Positions 1 to 6,789 of a stretch of DNA of 11,857 nt are shown here, one piece after another. Position 1 is the first letter of the stretch; each line of letters starts with the position of its first letter. The notes under the pieces are model-generated. The model saw only the letters and a program-made list of their open reading frames with translations, did not search any database and had not been told where the DNA came from. Source of the stretch: Cyanobacteria bacterium HKST-UBA02 (lineage in GTDB: Bacteria > Cyanobacteriota > Vampirovibrionia > Obscuribacterales > Obscuribacteraceae). The stretch spans positions 1-11,857 of the forward strand of contig JAGQHH010000292.1 of assembly GCA_020431945.1 (NCBI GenBank), given 5' to 3'. Made by a program: the position numbers and the translations under genes.

Positions 1-675
1 GGTGACGACGGTGGCACCGGTTCTGCTACCAGTCAGAAAATAGCTATCGTGCCGAAGATTCCCGCGGCTCCGCCTAAGAAAGAGTTCGAGCACAGGATCG
101 CCACCAAATCGGCTCCGCAGATCAACTACTGGATCGAGCTGCACAGAGACGGCAAGACCTACCGCTGCAACAACAAGATGGAATTCCGCTCCGGCGACTC
201 GATTCGTTTCCACCTCCTGCCCGAGACCGACGGCTATGCCTATCTCGTCATGCGTAGAGGCACCACCGGCAAGAGCGATGTCCTTTTCCCCAATTCCGCC
301 TACGGCACCCAGAACTTCCTCAAGAAAGGGCAGGACTATGCAGTCCCGGCTGACGGCTGGATGCAGTTCGACAACAACCCGGGCACCGAGCAACTCGGTC
401 TGGTGTTCGGAACCGACAAGCTCGACGTCACCCCCGACTCCCTCAAGAATCGCACCCTCACCTGCTTCGTATCGCCTGAGCAATCAGGCGCCAAAGACCT
501 GTGCCCTACAAGGATGAAACTGTCCTGGGACGATCCCACCCCCACCATCATTCCCGACGATTTCCAGGCAGTCTCGCAGCTCGCCCATGCCGAGGACAGC
601 AGCCTCGTCCGCCTGCAATCGACAATCGGTCAAGCAATGATCGCCGCCAGCATCGAGCTCCAACATGGAAATTAG
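1..675 (+). CDS. DUF4384 domain protein, 5' end cut by window edge
   Basis: The frame is open from base 1, so the gene starts outside the window; the GTG at 49 is probably an internal Val codon, because the preceding residues form a Gly/Asp/Thr/Ser-rich linker. Counting from that GTG, residues about 25-125 fit the DUF4384 pattern: YWIELHRDGKTY, a strand pair around DGYAYLVMR, then the hallmark LFPN at about 78-81 followed by a Lys-Gly-containing turn and a GTEQLGLVFGT strand. In known proteins DUF4384 is an extracytoplasmic beta-rich domain that often accompanies bacterial caspase-like proteins, and the next gene is exactly that. The stop TAG overlaps the next gene's ATG by 11 bases, so the two are probably translationally coupled. 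The molecular role of DUF4384 is not established. The domain call is from pattern recognition. Confidence 0.75.
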   Translation, partial: GDDGGTGSATSQKIAIVPKIPAAPPKKEFEHRIATKSAPQINYWIELHRDGKTYRCNNKMEFRSGDSIRFHLLPETDGYAYLVMRRGTTGKSDVLFPNSAYGTQNFLKKGQDYAVPADGWMQFDNNPGTEQLGLVFGTDKLDVTPDSLKNRTLTCFVSPEQSGAKDLCPTRMKLSWDDPTPTIIPDDFQAVSQLAHAEDSSLVRLQSTIGQAMIAASIELQHGN

Positions 676-2425
676 AAATCAGAGAACCAGGCCGGTCGTT
701 CCCGCCCTTTTGTCAGCACTCTTACTGGCCTCATCGACAGTGTCATTATTGAGTGCGGCGCCGGCCCGGGCCCAGGCGGCACCGGAGCTGCCGAAAGTGA
801 AAGGCGTGGAGTTCACCAAAATCCAGGATCTCAACCCGGAAGAGCGCTCGACTAATAGACCGATCAAGCAGAAATGGGCGGTGGTGATCGGCACGTCCAA
901 GTTCAAGGAGAGCCGGCTTCAACCGGTGGAAGCCGGCGACATGGCGCAATCCGCCCGTGACTTCTACGATTATCTCATCGATCCAAACGGCGGGCGTTTC
1001 GACCGCAACCACGTCAAATTGCTCCTGGACAGCCATGCCACCAGACAGAGCATAATGTCCGCCCTCGGCTCGAACTTCCTGGGCAACGGCGCCGGGCCTG
1101 ACGACCTGGTGGTGGTCTTCGTCGCGACAAGCGGTTTTCCCACCACCGACGGTAGCACCTATCTGTGCTCTTACGACTGCGCCCTGGACAACATCTACGG
1201 CACCTGCGTCTCGATGCAGACCCTGATGAGCACCTTGAAGCAAAACGTCCATTGCGACCGGATATTGCTCGTCCTCCAGGCAGCTTACAGCGGCGCCGCC
1301 GAGCTCGACGCCGGCTCCAAGTCGCTCAGCAAGAGCTACAACCTGGACATCGAAAAACTCATGCTCGGCAACGGCTATATCATCCTTTCCTCCAGCCAGC
1401 CAAACCAGATGACCTGGAGCGGCGCTTTCTCGAAACATCTTGTCGAGGCGCTCCGGAAGGAAGAAGGTCTGATCTCGCTCAACAAAGCCTTCGACATCGC
1501 CAGGAAGAAAACCGAAGAGGAGACCGGCGCAGAAGGTCGAATGAAAGTCCAGATACCGGCGATGAAGTCCAACTGGACCGGCACAGATCTGGTGCTGGGC
1601 GCACCACCGGTGGAGCGTGTCGCGAACCTTCCTGATTCGGTCAAGTCCTACCTCTCTGCCGAGGGCTCTTATCTCAAAGCCAGCAATCTGGTGACCGAAG
1701 GCAAGCTCTGGGAAGCCCTGGAGCAGTACAAACTGGCCATCGCCGCCGACCCGCACTATGCCGACGCCCTTGCCGACTACGGCGCAGCGCTCACCATGGT
1801 GGACGACTGGAACAGCGCCGCACAGATGTACAAGAGAGCCATCGCCGCCCGCCCGGACGACAGCCTCTATCATTTCAACTACGCGCGGGTTCTCGATGAG
1901 ATCGACAAAAAAGACGAGAGCGTCCAGGAGCTGCACCTCGCCTACAGGCTCAATCCCAAGGATGTCTCGGTGCTCAAGGCGCTTGCCAGTTGCTCTCTGG
2001 CGACGGGCAAAATCGATGACGCCATCCGCTATCTCGAAGAAGCGGTGGACCTCTATCCCAAACGATCCGAGCTCCGGGAGCGGTTGACCTACGGTCTGAT
2101 GAAGAAAGGCGACTTCTCCCAGGCTACCGCCCAGGCAAAAGAAGCTGTTCGCCTTGCGCCCGGCTCCGCCACCGCCCACACGACCCTGGGCTCAGTCCTG
2201 ATGGTCACCGGCTATGTGGTGCCGGCGGTGAATGCTTATAAGGAAGCGGTCAAGCTGGCGCCGGACGACGCCAACACGCACCTGCTCCTGAGCCAGTCCA
2301 TGGAGAAGAGCGGCGACCGCGATGGGGCCATCGCCGAGATCGGACGCTACCTCGAGCTCTGCCCCCCCGGCGACCCGCGCGGCGCCAAAGCCAAACAACA
2401 CCTGGACCTGCTCAAGTCCCGCTAG
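665..2425 (+). CDS. Secreted caspase-fold (C14-like) protein with seven TPRs; catalytic dyad apparently lost
   Basis: 586 residues. A basic N-terminus and hydrophobic stretch (11-31) followed by APARA (32-36) looks like a signal peptide, so the protein is probably exported. Residues 70-310 follow the bacterial caspase/metacaspase layout: WAVVIGTSKF strand (71-80), DLVVVFVATSG (147-157), DRILLVLQAAYSG (198-210) and a late SQPNQMTWSGAFSKHLVEAL segment (244-263). Family members normally have SSHG or SGHG at the first active-site strand and DACHSG at the second; here they read ATSGFP (154-159) and QAAYSG (205-210), so the His aligns with Ser156 and the Cys with Ala207. Residues 332-569 form seven tandem 34-residue TPRs, five of them ending in a Pro-containing turn such as ADPHY, ARPDD or LNPKD. 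Proteolysis is unlikely; a scaffold or regulatory role is inferred. Coupled to the DUF4384 gene by an 11-base overlap. Confidence 0.88.
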   Translation: MEIRNQRTRPVVPALLSALLLASSTVSLLSAAPARAQAAPELPKVKGVEFTKIQDLNPEERSTNRPIKQKWAVVIGTSKFKESRLQPVEAGDMAQSARDFYDYLIDPNGGRFDRNHVKLLLDSHATRQSIMSALGSNFLGNGAGPDDLVVVFVATSGFPTTDGSTYLCSYDCALDNIYGTCVSMQTLMSTLKQNVHCDRILLVLQAAYSGAAELDAGSKSLSKSYNLDIEKLMLGNGYIILSSSQPNQMTWSGAFSKHLVEALRKEEGLISLNKAFDIARKKTEEETGAEGRMKVQIPAMKSNWTGTDLVLGAPPVERVANLPDSVKSYLSAEGSYLKASNLVTEGKLWEALEQYKLAIAADPHYADALADYGAALTMVDDWNSAAQMYKRAIAARPDDSLYHFNYARVLDEIDKKDESVQELHLAYRLNPKDVSVLKALASCSLATGKIDDAIRYLEEAVDLYPKRSELRERLTYGLMKKGDFSQATAQAKEAVRLAPGSATAHTTLGSVLMVTGYVVPAVNAYKEAVKLAPDDANTHLLLSQSMEKSGDRDGAIAEIGRYLELCPPGDPRGAKAKQHLDLLKSR

Positions 2426-2430
2426 GTGGG

Positions 2431-2436
2431 TATAAT
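2431..2436 (+). promoter_or_regulatory. Possible -10 box (TATAAT) for the small membrane gene
   Basis: A perfect TATAAT lies just after the caspase-like gene's stop and 48 bases before the TTG start at 2484. The predicted transcript start near 2443 would give a leader of about 41 bases containing GGAG at 2471-2474. No convincing -35 hexamer is seen at 16-18 bases upstream, so this is a weak call; read-through from the upstream genes is equally possible. Confidence 0.3.
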
Positions 2437-2483
2437 CGAGCTAGTGAGTTAATCGGTATAGCGATCAACCGGAGCGTGAAGGA

Positions 2484-2789
2484 TTGCCGCAGTTTTCAAA
2501 GAAGCAACTCTTAGCGATCTATTTCGGGGCCTGGGCTTTCGTTCTCGGACTCAACTGGCTGGCGAACCAAATTCTCCTCAGTCACAAACTAGATTTCAGC
2601 CATCTCCTGAGCGACTCCGTCCTCGTCGTGTGGTTTCTTACCCTGGTCTGGGGAGCTGGTTTGCTAGTCGTACTGCCTGTCTATTTCATTGTGAATCAGG
2701 GCAGGCGATCGCCAATGCATGCATATATGCTGATTACACTCATCGTCGCAATAGCGGGCTTCCTCTGGGGTCGCACATTTTACTGGTAG
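2484..2789 (+). CDS. Small three-helix membrane protein, unknown function
   Basis: 101 residues with a TTG start preceded by GGAG at 2471-2474 (9-base spacing); an in-frame TGA at 2445 rules out a longer form. Three hydrophobic segments at about 9-32, 45-70 and 79-96 predict an integral inner-membrane protein with very short loops; the loop between helices 2 and 3 holds the basic NQGRR (71-75), likely cytoplasmic by the positive-inside rule. No family is recognised. It sits 58 bases after the caspase-like gene on the same strand and may share its transcript or use the TATAAT at 2431. Confidence 0.65.
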   Translation: MPQFSKKQLLAIYFGAWAFVLGLNWLANQILLSHKLDFSHLLSDSVLVVWFLTLVWGAGLLVVLPVYFIVNQGRRSPMHAYMLITLIVAIAGFLWGRTFYW

Positions 2790-2835
2790 GACATAGTCGC
2801 ATTCAGCTATTGATGCCAGCTCCACCCGGGTTGAT

Positions 2836-2945
2836 ATGACTGTGAGATCAAGAAATTCTAGAAAAACATGATCTGAGAGTCATTTACACCGACGCAAATG
2901 ACTGTGGGATCAAGAAAATTGAAAATAAAATGACCTGAGAGTCAT
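2836..2945. repeat. Two 48-bp direct repeats, each an imperfect inverted repeat
   Basis: Copy 1 is 2836-2883 and copy 2 is 2898-2945, each exactly 48 bp and separated by 14 bp. Both start ATGACTGTG and end CTGAGAGTCAT, with an A-rich middle containing TCAAGAAA. Each copy is itself palindromic at the edges: ATGACT pairs with AGTCAT, and in copy 1 AGATCA pairs with TGATCT just inside, with a 3-base GTG/GAG mismatch between. The block lies in the gap before the orphan gene at 3048. It could be a tandem operator, a pair of transcript hairpins, or a relic of a small palindromic mobile repeat; the sequence alone does not decide. Confidence 0.75.
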
Positions 2946-3047
2946 ATGTACTGGTCGGATGACATGCAAAACCTGATGGATGCTCAACCAAATCTCTTGG
3001 ACCGTAGATCCAGTACAATCGTTCCATCGCTGAGAGCAGGCAAAGGA

Positions 3048-3689
3048 ATGACCAAGCAGCAAAGCTCACCAAACCATAGCGAAATGTCCGAACAAACCTA
3101 CAAATGGATTTTCAGACCTAACTATATAGACGGTAACGAGCTGCTATCCGCGTTTCCCGAGATCGTGGAAGGGAAGTTCGTGATTCGCACCTGGCAGAAA
3201 GGAGAGTTTCTAGTTCCGCAGAGTCATGAGCCAGGTGTCGCCTGGGATCTGTGGTTCGAGCACGGTGTTCTGGGTCGAGTAACCTCGGAAGACATTTCCA
3301 TGTCGTTCGAAGACGAGATATTTGTCTACAGCGATAGTATCTCTCCTGACTCTTTCTACGAGTTGAAGGCTTCGGACACACAAGACGAAAACCTCGTTCG
3401 AATCCTCCTGGAACTGGGTCCTGAGACCTATATCAATACCGGATGCCCCTTTCGGCTCGCGACAATCGATTTAGACCTGCATCAGCGACTTCATGCCTGT
3501 GAGCTGTTTCAGGAGGCTTTAGACCCGTTGATCGAACAAGGACGATGGTTGAAAACCTGGCTGGACTCGCAGGAGTCAGCGGAGGAAGAGTGCCGACACG
3601 AAGCCTGTCGGGAGCGCAGGATTAAGCTGAGCATCTTCTGTGGCCACCATCACCTGAACATGCTGGCTGAGACCTCCACCGACTGTTGA
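3048..3689 (+). CDS. Hypothetical protein, no recognised family
   Basis: 213 residues from the ATG at 3048, chosen because AGCAGG at 3035-3040 gives a fair ribosome site 7 bases upstream. An in-frame ATG at 2946 would add 34 residues, but it abuts the repeat block and has only a weak GAGAG ahead of it; an ATG at 3084 is a third option. The protein has no signal peptide or membrane segment, so it is probably cytoplasmic. It is acidic in the middle, with aromatic-rich stretches (TYKWIFRPNY, AWDLWFEHGVLGR) and a Cys/His-rich tail (EEECRHEACRE, CGHHH) that might bind metal, though no known motif is matched. Its origin is unclear and it shows no functional link to neighbours. Confidence 0.6.
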   Translation: MTKQQSSPNHSEMSEQTYKWIFRPNYIDGNELLSAFPEIVEGKFVIRTWQKGEFLVPQSHEPGVAWDLWFEHGVLGRVTSEDISMSFEDEIFVYSDSISPDSFYELKASDTQDENLVRILLELGPETYINTGCPFRLATIDLDLHQRLHACELFQEALDPLIEQGRWLKTWLDSQESAEEECRHEACRERRIKLSIFCGHHHLNMLAETSTDC

Positions 3690-3826
3690 CGTGCTATAGC
3701 CCTGCTTGCTCTACGGCACGAGAATCCTGTCCTTCAACCGAACCTGCCTGGCTCGACGACCTCGGTCAGGCTCGGCAGTATCCTGTAGGGCGACCTCCTA
3801 ATTGCTGCGAATAAAACGTCTAAAAC

Positions 3827-3898
3827 ATGCAAAACAAGGACATCCGCCGGGCCATACAATCGGGGCTGAGGGGAGTGAGGGGGACTGAGGAGCGCTGA
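3827..3898 (+). other. Possible 23-codon upstream ORF coupled to the WG-repeat gene
   Basis: An ATG at 3827 opens a 23-codon frame (begins MQNKDIRRAIQ, rich in Arg and Gly) whose TGA at 3896-3898 shares one base with the ATG of the WG-repeat gene (TGATG). Such overlaps are a typical arrangement for translational reinitiation. There is no clear ribosome site before the ATG, and the reading frame could be chance, so it is listed as a possible leader peptide only. Confidence 0.25.
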
Positions 3899-5352
3899 TG
3901 AAAGGGATGAAGCCGGTTTGTCTGCTTGCGCTGAGCGCCGTCCTCGCTTTTCAGAGCGGCGCCTATGCCCGGCGATCAGCATTGGCAGCCAGAAAGCCGG
4001 CAGGCCTCGCCGGCGATTACACTTATGGCACCGGTCAGAGCGACCACGTGCTCGTCCGAGCCCGCAGGGACGGCACCTACTCAGCCGACATCTCTGCCAC
4101 GTTCTCGCACAACTCGGGAGGCTCCGGCGGGAACTTCAAAGTCGTCAACGGCTATGGAGTCATTTCTCCGGACGGCTGCAACCGCTGCGAGTTTTTGCTC
4201 TGGTTCAAAGGCAACCGGCTGATGGTCATTCAAGAAGGCGATAATGAAGCTCTATGCGGCATGGGCAACGGAGTCTCAGCGACAGCGGTCTATACCAGAG
4301 GCAACCACAAAGGCGAGCCCATTCTGAGAAGCAAGATATGGAGCCAGGGCCCGGTTAGCTATCTCAATGCGCATGGCAAAGTCGTCCTCGGACCCTACGC
4401 AGGCGGCGAGACGTTCAGCGAAGGTATGGCTGCCGTCCAAAACCAGTCGAAGAAATGGGGATTTATCGATCCAGACGGCAAACTAGTCATCCCGTACCGA
4501 TATGACCGAGCCGATGTTTTCAAACATGGGCTCGCAGCGGTCAGTGTCAACGACAAATGGGGATACATCACCAAAGACGGCAAGGTAGTCGGCAAGCTCG
4601 CATACTGGAAAGCCAACCAGTACAGCCCAGAAGGCATCGCAAAAGTCACCATCGACAACAGCGGGCAATCTCACTACATCGATATCGAAGGGGCTCGCAT
4701 CGACAACGGAAAATACTACAGCTGCAAGGATTTTAGCGGTGGCATGGGAGTAGTCTCTGATGGCTCTAAATACGGTGCTGTAGACAATAAAGGCAAAGAG
4801 ACGATCCCTCTCGAATACACAGCCCTCGGGCAATTCCACGAAGGGCTGGCTTCGTTCCAGGAAGGCGCATACGATAAATTCGGTTATATAGATAAAACCG
4901 GGACAGTCAAGATCGAGCCCGCCTTCGACGACGCGGGATCGTTCTCGGAGGGACTAGCCAGAGTTCGTATGGGAGACCGCTGGGGCTATATTGACAGAAC
5001 CGGAAAGGTCGCGATCGCTCCTGCCTTTGTCACCGCTCCCGGTGACTTCTCCGAAGGACTCGCCGTTGCCAGACCAGCCAGGAGTCCTTTCTGGCAGATT
5101 ATTGACAAAAGCGGTAAAAGGGTCGCCGATATGCCGTTCGGCTATCACATCAGCGGAGGCGAAACAAGATTTCGCGACGGAGTCATTGTTTGTAAGTTCG
5201 TTCAATGGAATGGGCTGGGAGGATCGACCAGATACTTTCCCATCGACAAAACCGGAAGAATCCTGCCGGGCTTTGCGCCCGAATCCTCCCCTCCTGTCGG
5301 CATGTTCAACTTCTCCGACGGTTTGATAATTACACGAAATACAGATATCTAG
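3898..5352 (+). CDS. Secreted WG-repeat protein
   Basis: 484 residues. Start ATG 3898 has GAGGAG at 3887-3892 with a 5-base spacer. A signal peptide (hydrophobic 5-19, likely cut after AYA at 22-24) predicts export. Residues about 37-135 form a compact N-terminal domain of unknown type with Cys94-x-x-Cys97 and Cys120. From about 150 to the end run some eight WG (KWG) repeats of roughly 35-45 residues, with the pattern F-EGLA-V, then KWGFID/RWGYID, then a DG/TGK turn and a short strand with Pro; the central motif is WG at 187, 221 and 362 and degenerates to KYG and KFG at 291-293 and 327-329. WG repeats are beta-rich modules of unsettled function found in secreted and surface proteins. The C-terminal repeats are degenerate but still carry FSDGL. 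No catalytic motif is seen. Confidence 0.88.
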   Translation: MKGMKPVCLLALSAVLAFQSGAYARRSALAARKPAGLAGDYTYGTGQSDHVLVRARRDGTYSADISATFSHNSGGSGGNFKVVNGYGVISPDGCNRCEFLLWFKGNRLMVIQEGDNEALCGMGNGVSATAVYTRGNHKGEPILRSKIWSQGPVSYLNAHGKVVLGPYAGGETFSEGMAAVQNQSKKWGFIDPDGKLVIPYRYDRADVFKHGLAAVSVNDKWGYITKDGKVVGKLAYWKANQYSPEGIAKVTIDNSGQSHYIDIEGARIDNGKYYSCKDFSGGMGVVSDGSKYGAVDNKGKETIPLEYTALGQFHEGLASFQEGAYDKFGYIDKTGTVKIEPAFDDAGSFSEGLARVRMGDRWGYIDRTGKVAIAPAFVTAPGDFSEGLAVARPARSPFWQIIDKSGKRVADMPFGYHISGGETRFRDGVIVCKFVQWNGLGGSTRYFPIDKTGRILPGFAPESSPPVGMFNFSDGLIITRNTDI

Positions 5353-5403
5353 CGAATTACCACTCAATGCGTCGAGGACCTGGCGCAGTTGACCGTAATT
5401 GAG

Positions 5404-5694
5404 CTACTCCCCGGCACCGCAGACTTTGCAGGGCACGCCGCCCTGATCTTTGGCGGCGGAGCGCTTGACTTTCACGCAGTTCTTGGTGCAACGCTTGGCG
5501 TAGGTGCAGCTGGGGATGTGGTATTTGAGAGTCTTCTTGTTGAGGACCACAATGTCGGTGTCCTTTGCGACATACCTGGCGGTGCTGTCGCCGGAGTCGG
5601 AGCCGCTCGCGTTGTAGACCGTCGTCGTATCGGCGGCAGCTATCGACGGAGTGAACCAGAGCGCGATAGACAGGAGTAGGACCAGTAGTTTCAT
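5404..5694 (-). CDS. Small secreted protein with Ada-like zinc-binding motif
   Basis: 96 residues from the ATG at 5694; the frame could be opened further upstream, but the MKLLVLLLSIALWF hydrophobic start is a typical signal peptide (likely cut after SIAA, 17-20). The mature part has an acidic Ser/Asp linker and then the pattern KYHIPSC (57-63), an Ala-rich turn and GGVPCKVC (85-92). This resembles the small module seen after thermonuclease or competence domains and related to the metal-binding domain of Ada, where His/Cys and CxxC hold a zinc ion; candidate ligands here are His59/Cys63 and Cys89/Cys92, with Cys69 and Cys73 extra. There is no nuclease domain. It converges on the WG-repeat gene and diverges from the TonB-C/TPR gene. 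Function unknown, perhaps a periplasmic zinc or DNA-binding module. Confidence 0.72.
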   Translation of the reverse strand: MKLLVLLLSIALWFTPSIAAADTTTVYNASGSDSGDSTARYVAKDTDIVVLNKKTLKYHIPSCTYAKRCTKNCVKVKRSAAKDQGGVPCKVCGAGE

Positions 5695-5757
5695 GAGCGC
5701 CACCGATTTGCAGGATACAGGGAGGTTATACCCTGGCAACGAGGATGAATCGACCTT

Positions 5758-5772
5758 GCTATTATTGATAGC
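5758..5772. promoter_or_regulatory. 15-bp palindrome in divergent intergenic region
   Basis: GCTAT-TATTG-ATAGC is a perfect 5-bp inverted repeat around a 5-base centre, located in the 102-bp gap between the divergent zinc-motif and TonB-C/TPR genes, 24 bases before the latter's ATG. TATTAT inside it could serve as a -10 box. It may be an operator, but such a short palindrome can occur by chance. Confidence 0.25.
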
Positions 5773-5796
5773 GTTCAAGACATTTGGGGCCTGGCT

Positions 5797-6732
5797 ATGA
5801 AGAACCATCCTGCAATTCGTGGAGTCTCCGGGGTATCAGTTTCTATCGCTGCATCCTTATTGATTGTTTCGGCAATTCTGGCATCATCAGCGCTGATCTG
5901 TGCCGCGATTGCTCCGGCAATGGCGCAGCAGTCCAGCAGTTCCAGCGCCGCTTACGAAGCCGATACCGCAAGACGAATCAAGCGTGCATGGTTCCCTCCG
6001 AAGGGTGCCGCACGATCCAGTATCTGCGTGGCTTTTTCCATTCAACCTGATGGCACCATGGGCGGTCTCAGATTGGAGCGCTCCTCCGGCAACGCCATGT
6101 CAGATGTCGCTGCTCTCAAAGCCATTCAAAACGCCTCGCCATTCCGGAAGACGTCTACCGGCGGCAAGATGATCGTCAGAGCCGAGTTGCTCTGGATGCC
6201 GGAATATTCCGGTGGGGGCTTTAACGGTCCGTCGCCAATGAATGTGCGGGTTACCGATCTAACCGGCGCAACCGGCACCTCCAGAGCCACCGCCCCAGGG
6301 AAGAACTCGGGAAAGAGCTCGGGAAAGAACTCGGAAAAGACGCCCGCAAAAAGCCAAGGTAAGGTCTCATCAAATGGCGCAAAAAAGGTCTCAGCTAAGG
6401 ACGCCGCCAGAATCGCTCGCAACGAAGCTAGAGCCCTGTTCGAGAAAGGCGAATGGAGCAAAGCAAAAAACGCCTGGGACGATATCCTGAAAGAAGACCC
6501 GAACGACCCGGAAGCGCTGTACAAAAGAGCAGTCTGTGACTACCGACTCTTCTCCGACGAAGGCGCCCCGAAAGTGACGAAACGCGATGCCTATGTAGCT
6601 GCCCTTTCCGATCTTCGCCGGGCAAAAACGATGTACTCGGCTCTTTCGGACAACAAGACCAGCTCGGAGATTTCGAAATTGATCGGCGAGCTCGAATCGT
6701 CCGAGATACTCAACGCTGCTCCATCTCGCTAG
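5797..6732 (+). CDS. Secreted TonB C-terminal-like domain protein with TPR-like tail
   Basis: 311 residues. A long hydrophobic N-terminus (12-40) ending in AMA (41-43) is a signal peptide or membrane anchor. Residues about 53-134 fit the TonB_C pattern: helix YEADTARRIKRAWFPP, then SSICVAFSIQPDGTMGGLRLERSSGN, then DVAALKAIQNASPFRK, then a final KMIVRAELLW strand. A Ser/Gly/Lys linker (about 160-200) contains a 12-bp DNA tandem repeat, and residues about 203-250 resemble a TPR (ARALFEKGEWSKAKNAWDDILKEDPND). No ribosome site is strong; GGGG at 5786 is the best. Classical TonB works with ExbB/ExbD and receptors; none is nearby, and the domain order here (TonB_C before TPR) differs from a classical energy transducer. 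Role probably interaction in the envelope; inferred. Confidence 0.75.
   Translation: MKNHPAIRGVSGVSVSIAASLLIVSAILASSALICAAIAPAMAQQSSSSSAAYEADTARRIKRAWFPPKGAARSSICVAFSIQPDGTMGGLRLERSSGNAMSDVAALKAIQNASPFRKTSTGGKMIVRAELLWMPEYSGGGFNGPSPMNVRVTDLTGATGTSRATAPGKNSGKSSGKNSEKTPAKSQGKVSSNGAKKVSAKDAARIARNEARALFEKGEWSKAKNAWDDILKEDPNDPEALYKRAVCDYRLFSDEGAPKVTKRDAYVAALSDLRRAKTMYSALSDNKTSSEISKLIGELESSEILNAAPSR
6306..6341 (+). repeat. Three 12-bp tandem repeats inside the TonB-C/TPR linker
   Basis: The unit CTCGGGAAAGAR occurs at 6306-6317, 6318-6329 and, with changes, 6330-6341. It encodes the Ser-Gly-Lys-rich linker between the TonB_C-like and TPR-like parts. Because the unit is four codons long, loss or gain of copies keeps the frame and would only change linker length. 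Confidence 0.6.
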
Positions 6733-6789
6733 CCGATCGCCGGAAACCAGCGACTGCCCCCCCAGGCAAGTTAGGATGAAGGACAAGAG

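Noticed and set aside
746..2179. 477-codon open frame on the minus strand opposite the caspase-like/TPR gene
   Set aside because: It lies wholly antisense to a gene with clear domains, has the Gly/Val/His/Arg-rich composition of a shadow of GC-rich codons, and shows no domain or ribosome site.
3690..3720. Terminator after the orphan gene (CGTGC...GCACG)
   Set aside because: Only a 5-bp outer stem and a 3-bp inner stem with mismatches, a long loop and no T-run.
5389..5679. 96-codon plus-strand frame opposite the zinc-motif protein
   Set aside because: Composition is low-complexity Gly/Ala/Val and it mirrors the minus-strand gene, which has a signal peptide and a recognisable Cys/His pattern.
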